A stretch of DNA of 64,000 bases from Lottiidibacillus patelloidae (GCF_002262935.1 NZ_NPIA01000001.1:434001-498000); one strand, 5' to 3'. Shown: positions 23,775 through 32,702, counted from the first letter of the stretch. A program made the numbers and translations. Notes: generated by a model not told the origin, from the letters alone.

Positions 23775-24827
23775 ATGAGGTTGAAGATAGTGAAAGGTTT
23801 TTTCTTATTTGTATTAACAGCTGCAATGATCGTGTTTTTTTTCTTTTCAAAAGAGAGCCTTCAATTAGTTGAATCACTTCTTGAAGGGAAATCTTCCATC
23901 ATATTGCAAAGCGAACTATCGCAAAGTAATTATGAAATTACAGAAGTTAAAGCAGAAGGAATACATAAATATGTAGGCATGGAAAGCATAGACGCATTAG
24001 AAGAGTTAGGTGAACCAGATAGAATTGATCCATCTGCGTATGGATATGAGTGGTGGATTTATAATGGAGAGCAAAAGTATCTTCAATTAGCGATGAAAGA
24101 AGGGCTAGTCGTTTCAGCTTTTGGTTTTGGTGACAAGGTGAATGCTGAACCTTTTATTATCGGTGATACTAGGGAGAATCTTGAAACGAAAATGACATTT
24201 ACAAATGAAGTGTCTTTTACATACGAAGGGAATTCATACTTATTTTCATTAACTTCAGAAGATTTACAAATGAGACCAATAGTAGCGATTGAAAATGGAT
24301 GGGCTCAGTTATATTTCGATACGTTTACAAATAAATTATCTAGCGTCAGATACTTAAACTCAGAAGCTTTGTTGCTTCACCGACCTTATACAATTAAATA
24401 CCGTGGCACATTAATTGAAAATAATGCAGTCTCTCGTGAGCAATGGCGAGAAATAGAACGAGCAAACGAACAACAAGTATTAAGTATCACAAATATTATT
24501 CGTTCTACGTTTAATGTTAATTCCTTAGCATGGCACGAGGAAGTAGCTAACGTTGCCTTTAAACATAGTAAAGATATGAGTGAGAACAATTATTTTGCAC
24601 ATGAGTCTCCAACGAGAGGAAACCTAGGAGATCGACTAAAAGAAGGAGACGTATCATTTTCATTTGCTGGTGAAAACATAGCAAGTAATTATGTTGATGC
24701 GTTAGCAGCAGTAGAAGGTTGGCTTAATAGCGAAGGGCATCGAAAAGCATTGCTCAGCGATAAATATACACATTTAGGCGTTGGCGTTTTTGAAAAATAT
24801 TACACGCAAAATTTTATTAAGGAGTAA
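23775..24827 (+). CDS. ylbC: CAP-domain protein YlbC with CAP-associated N-terminal domain
   Basis: 350 residues: an N-terminal membrane anchor or signal (GFFLFVLTAAMIVFFFF), the CAP-associated domain (about residues 65-200, with GMESIDALEELGEPDRID and YEWWIYN), then a CAP domain (HSKDMSENNYFAHESP, AGENIAS, WLNSEGHRKALL, HLGVGVF). Matches YlbC of B. subtilis. ATG 23775 is reported; GTG 23790, placed 9 bp after GAGG, is an equally plausible start. Confidence 0.9.
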   Translation: MRLKIVKGFFLFVLTAAMIVFFFFSKESLQLVESLLEGKSSIILQSELSQSNYEITEVKAEGIHKYVGMESIDALEELGEPDRIDPSAYGYEWWIYNGEQKYLQLAMKEGLVVSAFGFGDKVNAEPFIIGDTRENLETKMTFTNEVSFTYEGNSYLFSLTSEDLQMRPIVAIENGWAQLYFDTFTNKLSSVRYLNSEALLLHRPYTIKYRGTLIENNAVSREQWREIERANEQQVLSITNIIRSTFNVNSLAWHEEVANVAFKHSKDMSENNYFAHESPTRGNLGDRLKEGDVSFSFAGENIASNYVDALAAVEGWLNSEGHRKALLSDKYTHLGVGVFEKYYTQNFIKE

Positions 24828-24832
24828 TAACA

Positions 24833-25846
24833 TTGATTACATATCCAATATTAAAAAAGGAAGCAAACATAGGGGTAACTGCTCCTTCGTCAGGAGTTCC
24901 TACTGAATTGCACGAATTGATTACACAAGCTAGTCAGCGCATGACAGAAAAAGGATTTCATGTTACTTGTGGGGAAACAATATGGACGCAAAGTAAGGCG
25001 AAATCAGCGTCTGCCAAAAAGCGCGCAAATGAATTTAATCATATGATGCAAGATGCAAGTATTGATCTAGTTATTCCTCCATGGGGAGGAGAGCTACTTA
25101 TTGAGATGCTTGAGCATGTGGAGTTCGATAAACTTAAAGAGAAGTGGATCCTTGGTTATTCAGATACGAGTATGCTTCTATTAGCAATTACTTTAAATAC
25201 AGGAATGGCAACTGCTCATGGGACGAATTTAGTTGATTTAAGAGGAGAGTATTCTGACGAGACTACAGCAATGTGGAAATCAGTGCTTGCTACAAAAGCT
25301 GGAGAATCAATTTTACAACAATCTTCAGAACTTTATCAAAAGCAATGGGAGCATAATAATCCGTCTCCTTGTGTCTTTCATTTAACTGAAAAAACTAGTT
25401 GGAAAACAATTGCAAACGAAGAGGTCAGTATGGAAGGACGCCTTCTTGGAGGCTGTATCGATATAGTTAGACATTTAATAGGTACTCCTTTTGGAGATGT
25501 AGAAACGTTTAGCAAAAAATATATAAATGAGGAACCGATCATTTGGTATTTTGAAAACTGTGAGTTGAGTACGACAGATTTACGAAGAACATTAGTGCAC
25601 ATGAAGTTAGCGGGTTGGTTTAACAATTGCTCAGGGATTTTGTTTGGGCGAAGTGCTGCTAATATGCCTGTTCACGATTACACAGTTAATGATGTATATG
25701 AGGATTTAGCAAGTGATTTGCAAATTCCAATTGTATATGACATTGATTGTGGTCATGTACCTCCGCAATTAACATTTATTAATGGTGCTTACGCTGAGGT
25801 GAAAGTGAGTGAAGGAAAGGGAACAGTGCTACAACATTTTAGTTAA
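24833..25846 (+). CDS. S66-family peptidase (LD-carboxypeptidase / MccF-like)
   Basis: 337 residues of the S66 serine peptidase family. The N-terminal half has IGVTAPSSG and the nucleophile-region WILGYSDTSMLLLAI (the G-x-SD elbow), with PPWGGELL before it. The C-terminal half has LLGGCIDIVRHLIGTPF and the catalytic Glu/His areas (IWYFENCE, CGHVPPQLTF). Members cleave the L-D bond of muropeptides or detoxify microcin C-type compounds; this subgroup (LDcA versus MccF) is not resolved. TTG 24833 starts 5 bp after ylbC. Confidence 0.88.
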   Translation: MITYPILKKEANIGVTAPSSGVPTELHELITQASQRMTEKGFHVTCGETIWTQSKAKSASAKKRANEFNHMMQDASIDLVIPPWGGELLIEMLEHVEFDKLKEKWILGYSDTSMLLLAITLNTGMATAHGTNLVDLRGEYSDETTAMWKSVLATKAGESILQQSSELYQKQWEHNNPSPCVFHLTEKTSWKTIANEEVSMEGRLLGGCIDIVRHLIGTPFGDVETFSKKYINEEPIIWYFENCELSTTDLRRTLVHMKLAGWFNNCSGILFGRSAANMPVHDYTVNDVYEDLASDLQIPIVYDIDCGHVPPQLTFINGAYAEVKVSEGKGTVLQHFS

Positions 25847-25871
25847 TAGATTTTAAACTTCATATTTTTAG

Positions 25872-25953
25872 AGAAGCTGGGACAAAAATATTGTAGTAGA
25901 AAAATACGAACTCATTCAGAAAGAAATCAATCTGGATGAATTCGTATTTTTAT
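25872..25953. repeat. GCTGGGACA-type hairpin element / terminator
   Basis: AGAAGCTGGGACAAAA is followed by a long stem, AAAAATACGAA-TCATTCAGA with TCTGGATGA-TTCGTATTTTT (25899-25953). It probably terminates the ylbC/S66 transcript and can work in both directions. The GCTGGGACAAAA lead-in recurs in intergenic hairpins of many Bacilli. Confidence 0.6.
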
Positions 25954-25981
25954 TTATTCATAAAACAATAGGAAATGCTCG

Positions 25982-26380
25982 TCAAAATACTTCGCCTTCC
26001 ACTGTGCTGGCCCTAGCTTTCAATTCAATTTTATTTGCAAGGAAAACTCCATCTTTCCATATCCCGTTACAAATAACCGGTCGCCCTTTTTCTAAAGAAG
26101 GAGAGGTAAAGTTGTCTACGTATGGCTTCTTCATTTTAACTTTAACTACCGAGTCTGAAGTTTTTACTTTTAACTCGCAGCTCCAAACATATTTTCCATG
26201 GTAAAACTGTTCTAATTCAGTAAAAATAGTTGAGATAGTTCCTTCAAGTTGAACGTCTTCTGAAACAGTACCTACATTCAGCCAACTTTCTAGTTTCTTT
26301 TTTATTTCTCTCCGTGATAAATAGTAGAAATATAAAATTATAATCGGTATGACAATAGCAGTGACGATGTTACTCACCAC
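25982..26380 (-). CDS. membrane-anchored hypothetical protein, 132 aa
   Basis: One N-terminal membrane helix (IVTAIVIPIIILYFYYL), a basic stretch (RREIKKKLES), then a strand-rich domain (about residues 42-125: VQLEGTISTIFTELEQF ... SCELKVKT ... RPVICNGIWKDGVFLANKIEL) that looks like an OB-type barrel. Translation starts at GTG 26380 inside the end of the upstream thioesterase gene (11-bp overlap), so the two are translationally coupled. No function known. Confidence 0.7.
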   Translation of the reverse strand: MVSNIVTAIVIPIIILYFYYLSRREIKKKLESWLNVGTVSEDVQLEGTISTIFTELEQFYHGKYVWSCELKVKTSDSVVKVKMKKPYVDNFTSPSLEKGRPVICNGIWKDGVFLANKIELKARASTVEGEVF

Positions 26381-26873
26381 CTAATTTCTTTTTATCGATG
26401 ATAAAGAAACTCCCTGTTGCATGAAGGATTAGTTCGTCTTTATCATTAAACACTCGTGCTTCACAAACGTGAATTTTTTTACCTTTATGGATGGATGACG
26501 CGACACAAGTTAATGATTTACCAAGTCCAGGTTTTAAGTAATTAAGTTTTAGCTCAGCTGTTACAGTACCTTTAGTTGGATCAAGGTTATTAATTACGAG
26601 AGAACCCATCGTCGTATCGACTAATGTAGCAGTAATACCACCATGGACAGTATTAATAAAGTTTTTGACTAATCGGGTGATAGGGATGGTGCAATGACAT
26701 GACCCGTCGTCTTGCATTTCAGGTTTCATTTTAAGAGTATTAGCTAATAATGTTTTACTTTTATCAACATTATATTTTTCCAACGCATCAAGCATTGTTT
26801 CCATTACTTCTAATTCTTCTTCGCTTACTGAATATAGTAAATTTTCAAATCTTGTTACCATTTCTTTAGCCAA
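26370..26873 (-). CDS. PaaI/YbgC-type hotdog thioesterase family protein
   Basis: 167 residues with the hotdog fold of the PaaI subfamily: the signature VKNFINTVHGGITATLVDTTMGSLVI contains the HGG loop and helix with the catalytic Asp, followed by VTAELKLNYLKPG and a final strand LILHATGSFFII. Likely hydrolyses an acyl- or aryl-CoA; substrate unknown. It carries an N-terminal helical extension of about 40 residues beyond the minimal domain. TTG 26873 follows AAAAGGTGAATAAAA. Confidence 0.85.
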   Translation of the reverse strand: MAKEMVTRFENLLYSVSEEELEVMETMLDALEKYNVDKSKTLLANTLKMKPEMQDDGSCHCTIPITRLVKNFINTVHGGITATLVDTTMGSLVINNLDPTKGTVTAELKLNYLKPGLGKSLTCVASSIHKGKKIHVCEARVFNDKDELILHATGSFFIIDKKKLGGE

Positions 26874-26952
26874 TTTTTATTCACCTTTTCTAGTTTGAAT
26901 ATACTCTATTGTAACAGTTAGATAACAATTTAAAAATAAAAATGGGCGCACC

Positions 26953-26989
26953 AATTGCCTACCATTTACTTAAAATATAATAGGCAATT
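26953..26989 (+). promoter_or_regulatory. perfect 9-bp inverted repeat around a -10 box upstream of ylbD
   Basis: AATTGCCTA at 26953-26961 and TAGGCAATT at 26981-26989 are exact inverse complements 19 bp apart. TATAAT at 26976-26981 touches the right arm. It may be an operator or a leader hairpin next to the ylbD ribosome-binding site. Confidence 0.45.
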
Positions 26990-27006
26990 AACATGAGGTG
27001 ATGAAG

Positions 27007-27423
27007 TTGGAAAATAATTTGTTTGCAGATAAAGCGTCAGTAAATGAGTTTAAAGCATTTGTTAGAAAACACCCAAAGCTTATTTCTGTGGTTCGTAATA
27101 AAGAAAAAACTTGGAAAGAAGCTTATGAAGAGTGGTATTTATTAGGGGAAGACCATGAAACGTGGGAACAATATAAAGGAAGTATTAGTACTAGTAAAAG
27201 CGATGGGAAAAAGGATGACAATCAAGCAGAAATGCTCAAACATTTACTTGGTGTTTTGAAAAATATGGACATTAACCAACTGCAAAATAATATTTCACAA
27301 GTAAGTGGAGCAATTTCGAGTATTCAAGAAATAATCGGTTCATTCCAAAAACCAAATCATCCACAACATCCTCCTCACCAACAGCACTTTAATGAACAAC
27401 CTTTTTCATTTAGAAAAGATTAA
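27007..27423 (+). CDS. ylbD: spore coat-associated protein YlbD
   Basis: 138 residues, soluble. The N-terminal FKAFVRKHPKLISVVRNKEKTWKEAYEEWYLLGEDHETWEQYK is the YlbD coat-protein signature; the C-terminus is rich in Gln, Asn, Pro and His (KPNHPQHPPHQQHFNEQP). Start set at TTG 27007, as the GAGGTGAT Shine-Dalgarno sequence overlaps the GTG/ATG at 26998/27001. Followed 14 bp later by ylbE. Confidence 0.88.
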   Translation: MENNLFADKASVNEFKAFVRKHPKLISVVRNKEKTWKEAYEEWYLLGEDHETWEQYKGSISTSKSDGKKDDNQAEMLKHLLGVLKNMDINQLQNNISQVSGAISSIQEIIGSFQKPNHPQHPPHQQHFNEQPFSFRKD

Positions 27424-27437
27424 GAGGAGATTTTGCT

Positions 27438-27683
27438 TTGAATAAACAAGTACAAAATTATATATACTCAAATTCAGAGTTAAACTATTTCATTCGTATG
27501 AACCCTATTTGGTACAGACGTTTAGCAAGAGAGCCTGAAGAAATACAAAATTTTGAAGCGGCTGCAAAACAATTTTATGGAAAAACGATACCGCAACGAG
27601 TAAATAAGGTGAATGAAAAAATTCAATCACTAGGAATGATGTTTGAACTGTTAAAAGCTCTTGGTCAAAATCAAAATGATTAG
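27438..27683 (+). CDS. ylbE: YlbE-like protein
   Basis: 81 residues, helical, with YIYSNSELNYFIRMNPIWYRRLAREP, the YlbE family signature, and a C-terminal helix. TTG 27438 follows AGAGGAGATTTT. It forms a pair with ylbD as in B. subtilis. Function unknown, presumed sporulation-related through its partner. Confidence 0.87.
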   Translation: MNKQVQNYIYSNSELNYFIRMNPIWYRRLAREPEEIQNFEAAAKQFYGKTIPQRVNKVNEKIQSLGMMFELLKALGQNQND

Positions 27684-27782
27684 ACCAAAAGCTTTTTTCT
27701 TTGCAAAAAAACTGGTTTGAGAAGATTAGGAGGCATGATATTTTTCATTTCGGGAATAGTAAATAAAAGGGAGGTATCGCCA

Positions 27783-28226
27783 ATGAAATTTTTAATGTTG
27801 ATAATGATGAATGTATTACTGTTAGTAGGTTGTTCGTTACATAATAATGATAAAGTTGATGAAATTATTGAGAAGATTTCCGTGGTTCCAATTGATGTGA
27901 ATGAACCAGATACGGTGGAAGCGGTCGCAAAAAATGAAAAGAGATCCTTATCTATTAAACATGAAGTAAAAGGTCATGATGTTTATATTGAATGCTATGT
28001 TCCCAATTTTCATTTTTCAAAAGAAAATGTCGGTAAAAGAAACAAAGATGGTGAAGGCCATATCCATTTATATTTAAATGGCGAAAAAATCACAAAGATT
28101 TATAAAGCAGCTTTTATTGTGAAAGGTTTACCTTCAGGAAAACATAAACTTAAGATAGAAATTGCCCATAACAATCATACACCTTATGATAAACTTTACG
28201 AAGAACTGGAAGTGAAAATTCCATAA
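27783..28226 (+). CDS. lipoprotein with a DUF4399-like domain
   Basis: 147 residues. Signal peptide with lipobox LLVGC, then a domain ending in HIHLYLNGEKITKIYKAAFIV ... LPSGKHKLKIEIAHNNHTPY. This H-x-H-x-x-x-(N/D)-G ... LPxGxHxLxxxxxxxxHxP layout resembles the small copper-protein-like DUF4399 family; that is from memory. ATG 27783 follows GGGAGGT; the open frame begins upstream at 27717 but there is no RBS there. It lies between ylbE and ylbF, where B. subtilis has no such gene. Confidence 0.75.
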   Translation: MKFLMLIMMNVLLLVGCSLHNNDKVDEIIEKISVVPIDVNEPDTVEAVAKNEKRSLSIKHEVKGHDVYIECYVPNFHFSKENVGKRNKDGEGHIHLYLNGEKITKIYKAAFIVKGLPSGKHKLKIEIAHNNHTPYDKLYEELEVKIP

Positions 28227-28287
28227 CATGTAGCATTCGTTTTTTTTGCTCTTTCATGATAAACTATCATGTAGGAGGTGATGGTCG

Positions 28288-28728
28288 GTGCTCGCGACAC
28301 AAACGAGTGTTGATATTCTCGATCAGGCAGATATCCTTGCGAACTTAATACTTCAATCGGAAGTATTTGATGATTATAAAACGTCTAAATGTAAAGTGAA
28401 AAACAATTTAGACTTGCAAAAGCTTATCCGTGACTTCAATAAGATGAAAGAAAAGTATGAGGAAGTACAACGTTTCGGTAAATATCATCCAAATTATACG
28501 GAAGTTTCACAACAAACACGTGAAATGAAGCGTACAGTTGATTTACACGAAGATGTTATTGCTTTTAAAAAGGCTGAAAAATCATTAGAAGCGCTATTAA
28601 ATGAGGTAAGTCGTGTAATAGCGGATGCCGTTTCACCTTTAATAAAAGTTCCTACCGGAAATCCTTTCTTTGATTCAATGTCATGTAGTGGTGGTTGTGC
28701 TACTGGTGGCGGTTGTGGATGTGGCTAA
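28288..28728 (+). CDS. ylbF: YlbF/RicF, regulator of mRNA processing and development
   Basis: 146 residues. The N-terminal three quarters is the helical YlbF/YmcA domain (ILDQADILANLILQSEVFDDYKTSK ... RVIADAVSPLI). The tail is cysteine-rich (CSGGCATGGGCGCG), matching B. subtilis RicF, which with RicA (YmcA) and RicT (YaaT) binds iron-sulfur clusters and guides RNase Y maturation of operon transcripts. Needed for competence, biofilm and sporulation in B. subtilis. GTG 28288 is 5 bp after AGGAGGTGAT. Confidence 0.94.
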   Translation: MLATQTSVDILDQADILANLILQSEVFDDYKTSKCKVKNNLDLQKLIRDFNKMKEKYEEVQRFGKYHPNYTEVSQQTREMKRTVDLHEDVIAFKKAEKSLEALLNEVSRVIADAVSPLIKVPTGNPFFDSMSCSGGCATGGGCGCG

Positions 28729-28735
28729 AATAAAA

Positions 28736-28776
28736 TAAAAATGACCAACTCACATTAGGAGTTGGTCATTTTTATT
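28736..28776. terminator. bidirectional terminator
   Basis: Stem AAAAATGACCAACTC/GAGTTGGTCATTTTT between ylbF and the convergent DUF218 gene. Confidence 0.9.
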
Positions 28777-28813
28777 AGTATGACATCTAATCCGATAATT
28801 CTTTGTTTAAATT

Positions 28814-29419
28814 TCAAATGTTTACTTTCATGTCACACAATGCACGCTGCTTTACATAAGTAATAAGTTTTGCAGATTCAGTTTTCACACGTTGCCTACC
28901 TAATTCACTTGAAGACCAATTATCCTTGCGCGTGTTATTATCTTCAGCAGGGCATAAAGAATAAGTAATCCATTCAGGCATATAAGTCTTTAGTGTGAGG
29001 TGTAATCTTTTCATATGGTAAGAAGTCGTAACCACTAAAATTCTTCTAATTTTATATAAGTGAAATTCTCTGTCTAGTACTAAGAGGGAGGCTAAAACAT
29101 TTTCTAATGTATGTAATGATCTGTCCTCTATTAAAATGTCAGTTTCAGCAACTCCCAATGAAATTGCTTCTTTTTTCAAAGCCTCGGCTTCTGAGAGATC
29201 ACTGCCATTCCACTTTACTCCACCAGAAAACAACATTTTATTGGCTCTTCCTTGTTTATATAGCTCTACTGCTTTTGGTAAGCGATATTGAATGGCCTTA
29301 CTGCTACCTACAACTAATATACAATCTCCGTTTTCATTATCATCTTCAATATCAGAGAATAATAGTTTTGTCATTTGTGTATCTGTAAGTTTGTTTGCAT
29401 CTAAATTGGATATATACAT
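28814..29419 (-). CDS. YdcF/ElyC-SanA family protein (DUF218)
   Basis: 201 residues of the DUF218 fold: DCILVVGSSKAIQYRLPKAVELYKQGRANKMLFSGG, the SEAEALKKEAISLGVAETDILIEDRSLHTLEN motif and RRILVVTTSYHMKRLHLTL. Relatives act in envelope biogenesis or bind nucleotides; the precise role is unknown. This version lacks the usual N-terminal membrane helices, so it should be cytosolic. Its upstream side borders the third repeat array. Confidence 0.85.
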   Translation of the reverse strand: MYISNLDANKLTDTQMTKLLFSDIEDDNENGDCILVVGSSKAIQYRLPKAVELYKQGRANKMLFSGGVKWNGSDLSEAEALKKEAISLGVAETDILIEDRSLHTLENVLASLLVLDREFHLYKIRRILVVTTSYHMKRLHLTLKTYMPEWITYSLCPAEDNNTRKDNWSSSELGRQRVKTESAKLITYVKQRALCDMKVNI

Positions 29420-29456
29420 TTGGCACCTCTTTTTGATCTGAAATACTTAGCCTGTT

Positions 29457-30096
29457 CGTAAGTCGCTGAACGTTCGCCTCGCTTTTCTTGGTGATCCAGC
29501 TTCAGTTCCCAACGCCTAGTAACCTATAAACTTCTCCACTTCAATAAGTCTTCATCAACTCGCATTTGCTCGTTGTGACTCCTTTATTTCGAGTCGAAGT
29601 GTGATAAGGTTATACGGCGCTAACCGGGAACTTCAGCTTTTCTTGATGATCCAGCTGCGGCTCACAGCGACTAGTAATCTTCACACTTTTTATTTACGAT
29701 AAGTCAACATCGGTCAGTGAAGTGGTGTCTAGAAAAGGCTCCTATCAACTTGAGAACTTCATACTACTCACTTACGATAAGTCAACATCAAAACGCTCCG
29801 CTTTTTGTGTTTCCTTTATCTCATTCGTAGTATTCCAGTTCCATCGTTGATGAACAGTCGCCTTTCCTTTTCGATATTTCCTTTATCTCAAACAAAGTGC
29901 TCCAGCTTATACGTCGCTGAACGTTCGCCTCGCTTTTCTTGGTGATCCAGCTTCAGTTCCCAACGCCTAGTAACCTATACACTTCTCCACTTCAATAAGT
30001 CTTCATCAACTCGCATTTGCTCGTTGTGATTCCTTTATTTCGAGTCGAAGTGTGATAAGGTTATACGGCGCTAACCGGGAACTTCAGCTTTTCTTA
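29457..30096. repeat. array 3 of long-hairpin repeats with a nested copy
   Basis: Right-end fragment 29457-29489, then a full unit at 29490-29644, a unit split in two (29645-29711 and about 29872-29940) by an inserted diverged unit (about 29712-29871), and a last full unit at 29941-30096. Units at 29490 and 29941 are almost identical. The nested unit has its own arm pairs, ATACTAC with GTAGTAT and ATCAAC with GTTGAT. The final TTA is the stop codon of the minus-strand gene at 30094-30411. Confidence 0.88.
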
Positions 30097-30411
30097 TTTA
30101 AATCTTATACAGTTTTCACAGAGGTTTCCACAGCAGAACATTTTTTCTTGGGGAACTAGAAACCTTGCACGAAAGACGAACATTTTATCTTCTTGTCGAA
30201 CAAATTCTATTTCAAAATTTAAACGTTTTCCTTTCATGCATTTCATGGCATGATTTATCAGTACTTGTTCCAACATTTCAAGATCTGTTTCTTCCTTGAC
30301 GTTGATATAAAGAAAAGGAATACCTGCCACTACTTTTTTTTCAGCACGAAGAATTATGTCTTCACTCAAAACAATTTCTATATAATTTTTCCAAATACTG
30401 TTTAAGTTCAT
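30094..30411 (-). CDS. hypothetical protein with C-terminal Cys cluster, 105 aa
   Basis: 105 residues, soluble. N-terminal helix (LNSIWKNYIEIVLSEDII), strands around FLYINVKEE, and a tail FCCGNLCENCIRFK with four cysteines in 8 residues, suggesting a metal site. I do not recognise a family. ATG 30411 follows AGAGGATAG. Located between the DUF218 gene and ylbG; its stop codon is provided by the repeat array end. Confidence 0.7.
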   Translation of the reverse strand: MNLNSIWKNYIEIVLSEDIILRAEKKVVAGIPFLYINVKEETDLEMLEQVLINHAMKCMKGKRLNFEIEFVRQEDKMFVFRARFLVPQEKMFCCGNLCENCIRFK

Positions 30412-30496
30412 ATTCTCTATCCTCTCAAGAAAAAAATTGCGAGCGGAATTAACTTCATGCTAGACTATAGAAAAGAATGAATAAAAGGAGTACGTC

Positions 30497-30772
30497 ATGA
30501 TAGGGGATCGAATCGGAATTATTGTATGGCTACATTCTTTAAAACAAGTTAAGCAGCTAAGACGATTTGGAAACATTCATTACGTTTCCAAAAAAATGAA
30601 ATATGTTGTTTTATATTGTGATTTAGCTAACGTTGACCAAGTTAAAGCGAAAATTGAGTCCATCTATTCTGTAAAAAAGGTCCAAAAATCATTGAAGCCT
30701 TTTATTAATACAGAATTTCAAAACGCTAAGCCTGATAAGGCAAAAGAATACGATTACAAAATGGGATTGTAA
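30497..30772 (+). CDS. ylbG: YlbG-like protein (DUF2129)
   Basis: 91 residues with the DUF2129 pattern: RIGIIVWLHSLKQVKQLRRFGNIHYVSKKMKYVVLYCD, then a helix and the SIYSVKKVQKSLKPFI strand. Found as a single small cytosolic protein in Bacilli; function unknown. ATG 30497 follows AAGGAG. A terminator comes straight after. Confidence 0.92.
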   Translation: MIGDRIGIIVWLHSLKQVKQLRRFGNIHYVSKKMKYVVLYCDLANVDQVKAKIESIYSVKKVQKSLKPFINTEFQNAKPDKAKEYDYKMGL

Positions 30773-30774
30773 AG

Positions 30775-30803
30775 AAGCCTTCAATAAATTGAAGGCTTTT
30801 TTA
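30775..30803 (+). terminator. rho-independent terminator after ylbG
   Basis: Stem AAGCCTTCAAT/ATTGAAGGCTT, then T residues. Confidence 0.9.
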
Positions 30804-30849
30804 TTTTGGTGAAATTATTTATTTATTCTATGTCAAATGATTGCTTACG

Positions 30850-31239
30850 CTACTGCATTGGTGGAATATAGCGGTTCATTCGTAAAATACCTATTAAATG
30901 TTGGTAGTATAAATGTGTTTCACCAAACATTGTTGAAGGTTTAACTTCTAATGTAATTACTTGTTTTTCCAGGCTTTTAGCTAGATCAACAAACATTTCG
31001 TAACGTTTATTTGGTTTTTCTGCAGGATTTGGAATACCTTCTCTGCATATGTATAAAGGTTGAAAATTCCCTGGATTAGTTGGTGTTAAAACGATTGCTA
31101 ATGATGCCACCATTTTTTCGTCTTTTACTGTATGAAAAGCAATAAAGTGGGATAAACGATGTTTGTTAGCTTTTGCTAATTCAAGCAATTCATATATATC
31201 AGAATATCCTTCACCTAATTCAATAAATCGTTGGATCAT
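30850..31239 (-). CDS. DUF7147-type conserved hypothetical protein
   Basis: 129 residues beginning MIQRFIELGEGYSDIYELLELAKANKHRL, with FIAFHTVKDEKMVASLAIVLTPT in the middle and VKPSTMFGETHLYYQHLIGILRMNRY at the end. Homologues in Bacilli occupy the same place next to rsmD and were often labelled methylthioribose kinase without basis. ATG 31239 follows GGAAAGGAGAG. No catalytic motif seen. Confidence 0.8.
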   Translation of the reverse strand: MIQRFIELGEGYSDIYELLELAKANKHRLSHFIAFHTVKDEKMVASLAIVLTPTNPGNFQPLYICREGIPNPAEKPNKRYEMFVDLAKSLEKQVITLEVKPSTMFGETHLYYQHLIGILRMNRYIPPMQ

Positions 31240-31309
31240 TTTTCTCTCTCCTTTCCAATTCAATATTTACTTTAGCACGGAAGTAAAGAAAAGAGAACAT
31301 TTGTGTAAA

Positions 31310-31459
31310 AAAATCCCCACAGGATTTCCTGTGGGGTGCCTCTATACGTATACTTTCGTACATGTAAGATGGCAATGGGAGAGGAGAAACCGGAGGAAGA
31401 ACTTATGGGGAAACGTAAGTCTTCTCCACGGTTGGCAACAACATCACTACGATGTTGTT
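31310..31459 (-). ncRNA. structured RNA at the ylbH-leader position; terminator suggests minus-strand transcription
   Basis: Between the DUF7147 gene and rsmD are three strong hairpins. CCCCACAGG/CCTGTGGGG is at 31315-31338. A long bulged stem in 31389-31430 has helices CC/GG, GGAG/CTCC, AAGA/TCTT and CTTA/TAAG. AACAACATC/GATGTTGTT lies at 31437-31459. This is where the Rfam ylbH-leader element is known. On the minus strand the first hairpin is followed by ATTTTTTT, a proper terminator; on the plus strand it has no T run. Strand is therefore uncertain. Confidence 0.5.
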
Positions 31460-31576
31460 ACTATAAGTATGACCACAATAAAATACTCTATACATTTCGA
31501 AATTATTCTTTGTTTAGACTTTTTTCGATTTTATGGTAGGATTTATTTGAAGAAATAAATACGAGTGGTGTTGAAT

Positions 31577-32654
<1,078 letters not shown>

Positions 32655-32670
32655 CTTAAAATCAATTATC

Positions 32671-32702
32671 CGCCAAACCGCACATGTGGTTTGGTTTTTT
32701 TA
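32671..32702 (+). terminator. rho-independent terminator after coaD
   Basis: Stem CCAAACC/GGTTTGG followed by seven T residues. Confidence 0.9.

Noticed and set aside
31163-31558. Plus-strand frames over the region before rsmD
   Set aside because: They cross strong hairpins of the ylbH-leader-type RNA, lack an RBS and resemble no protein.
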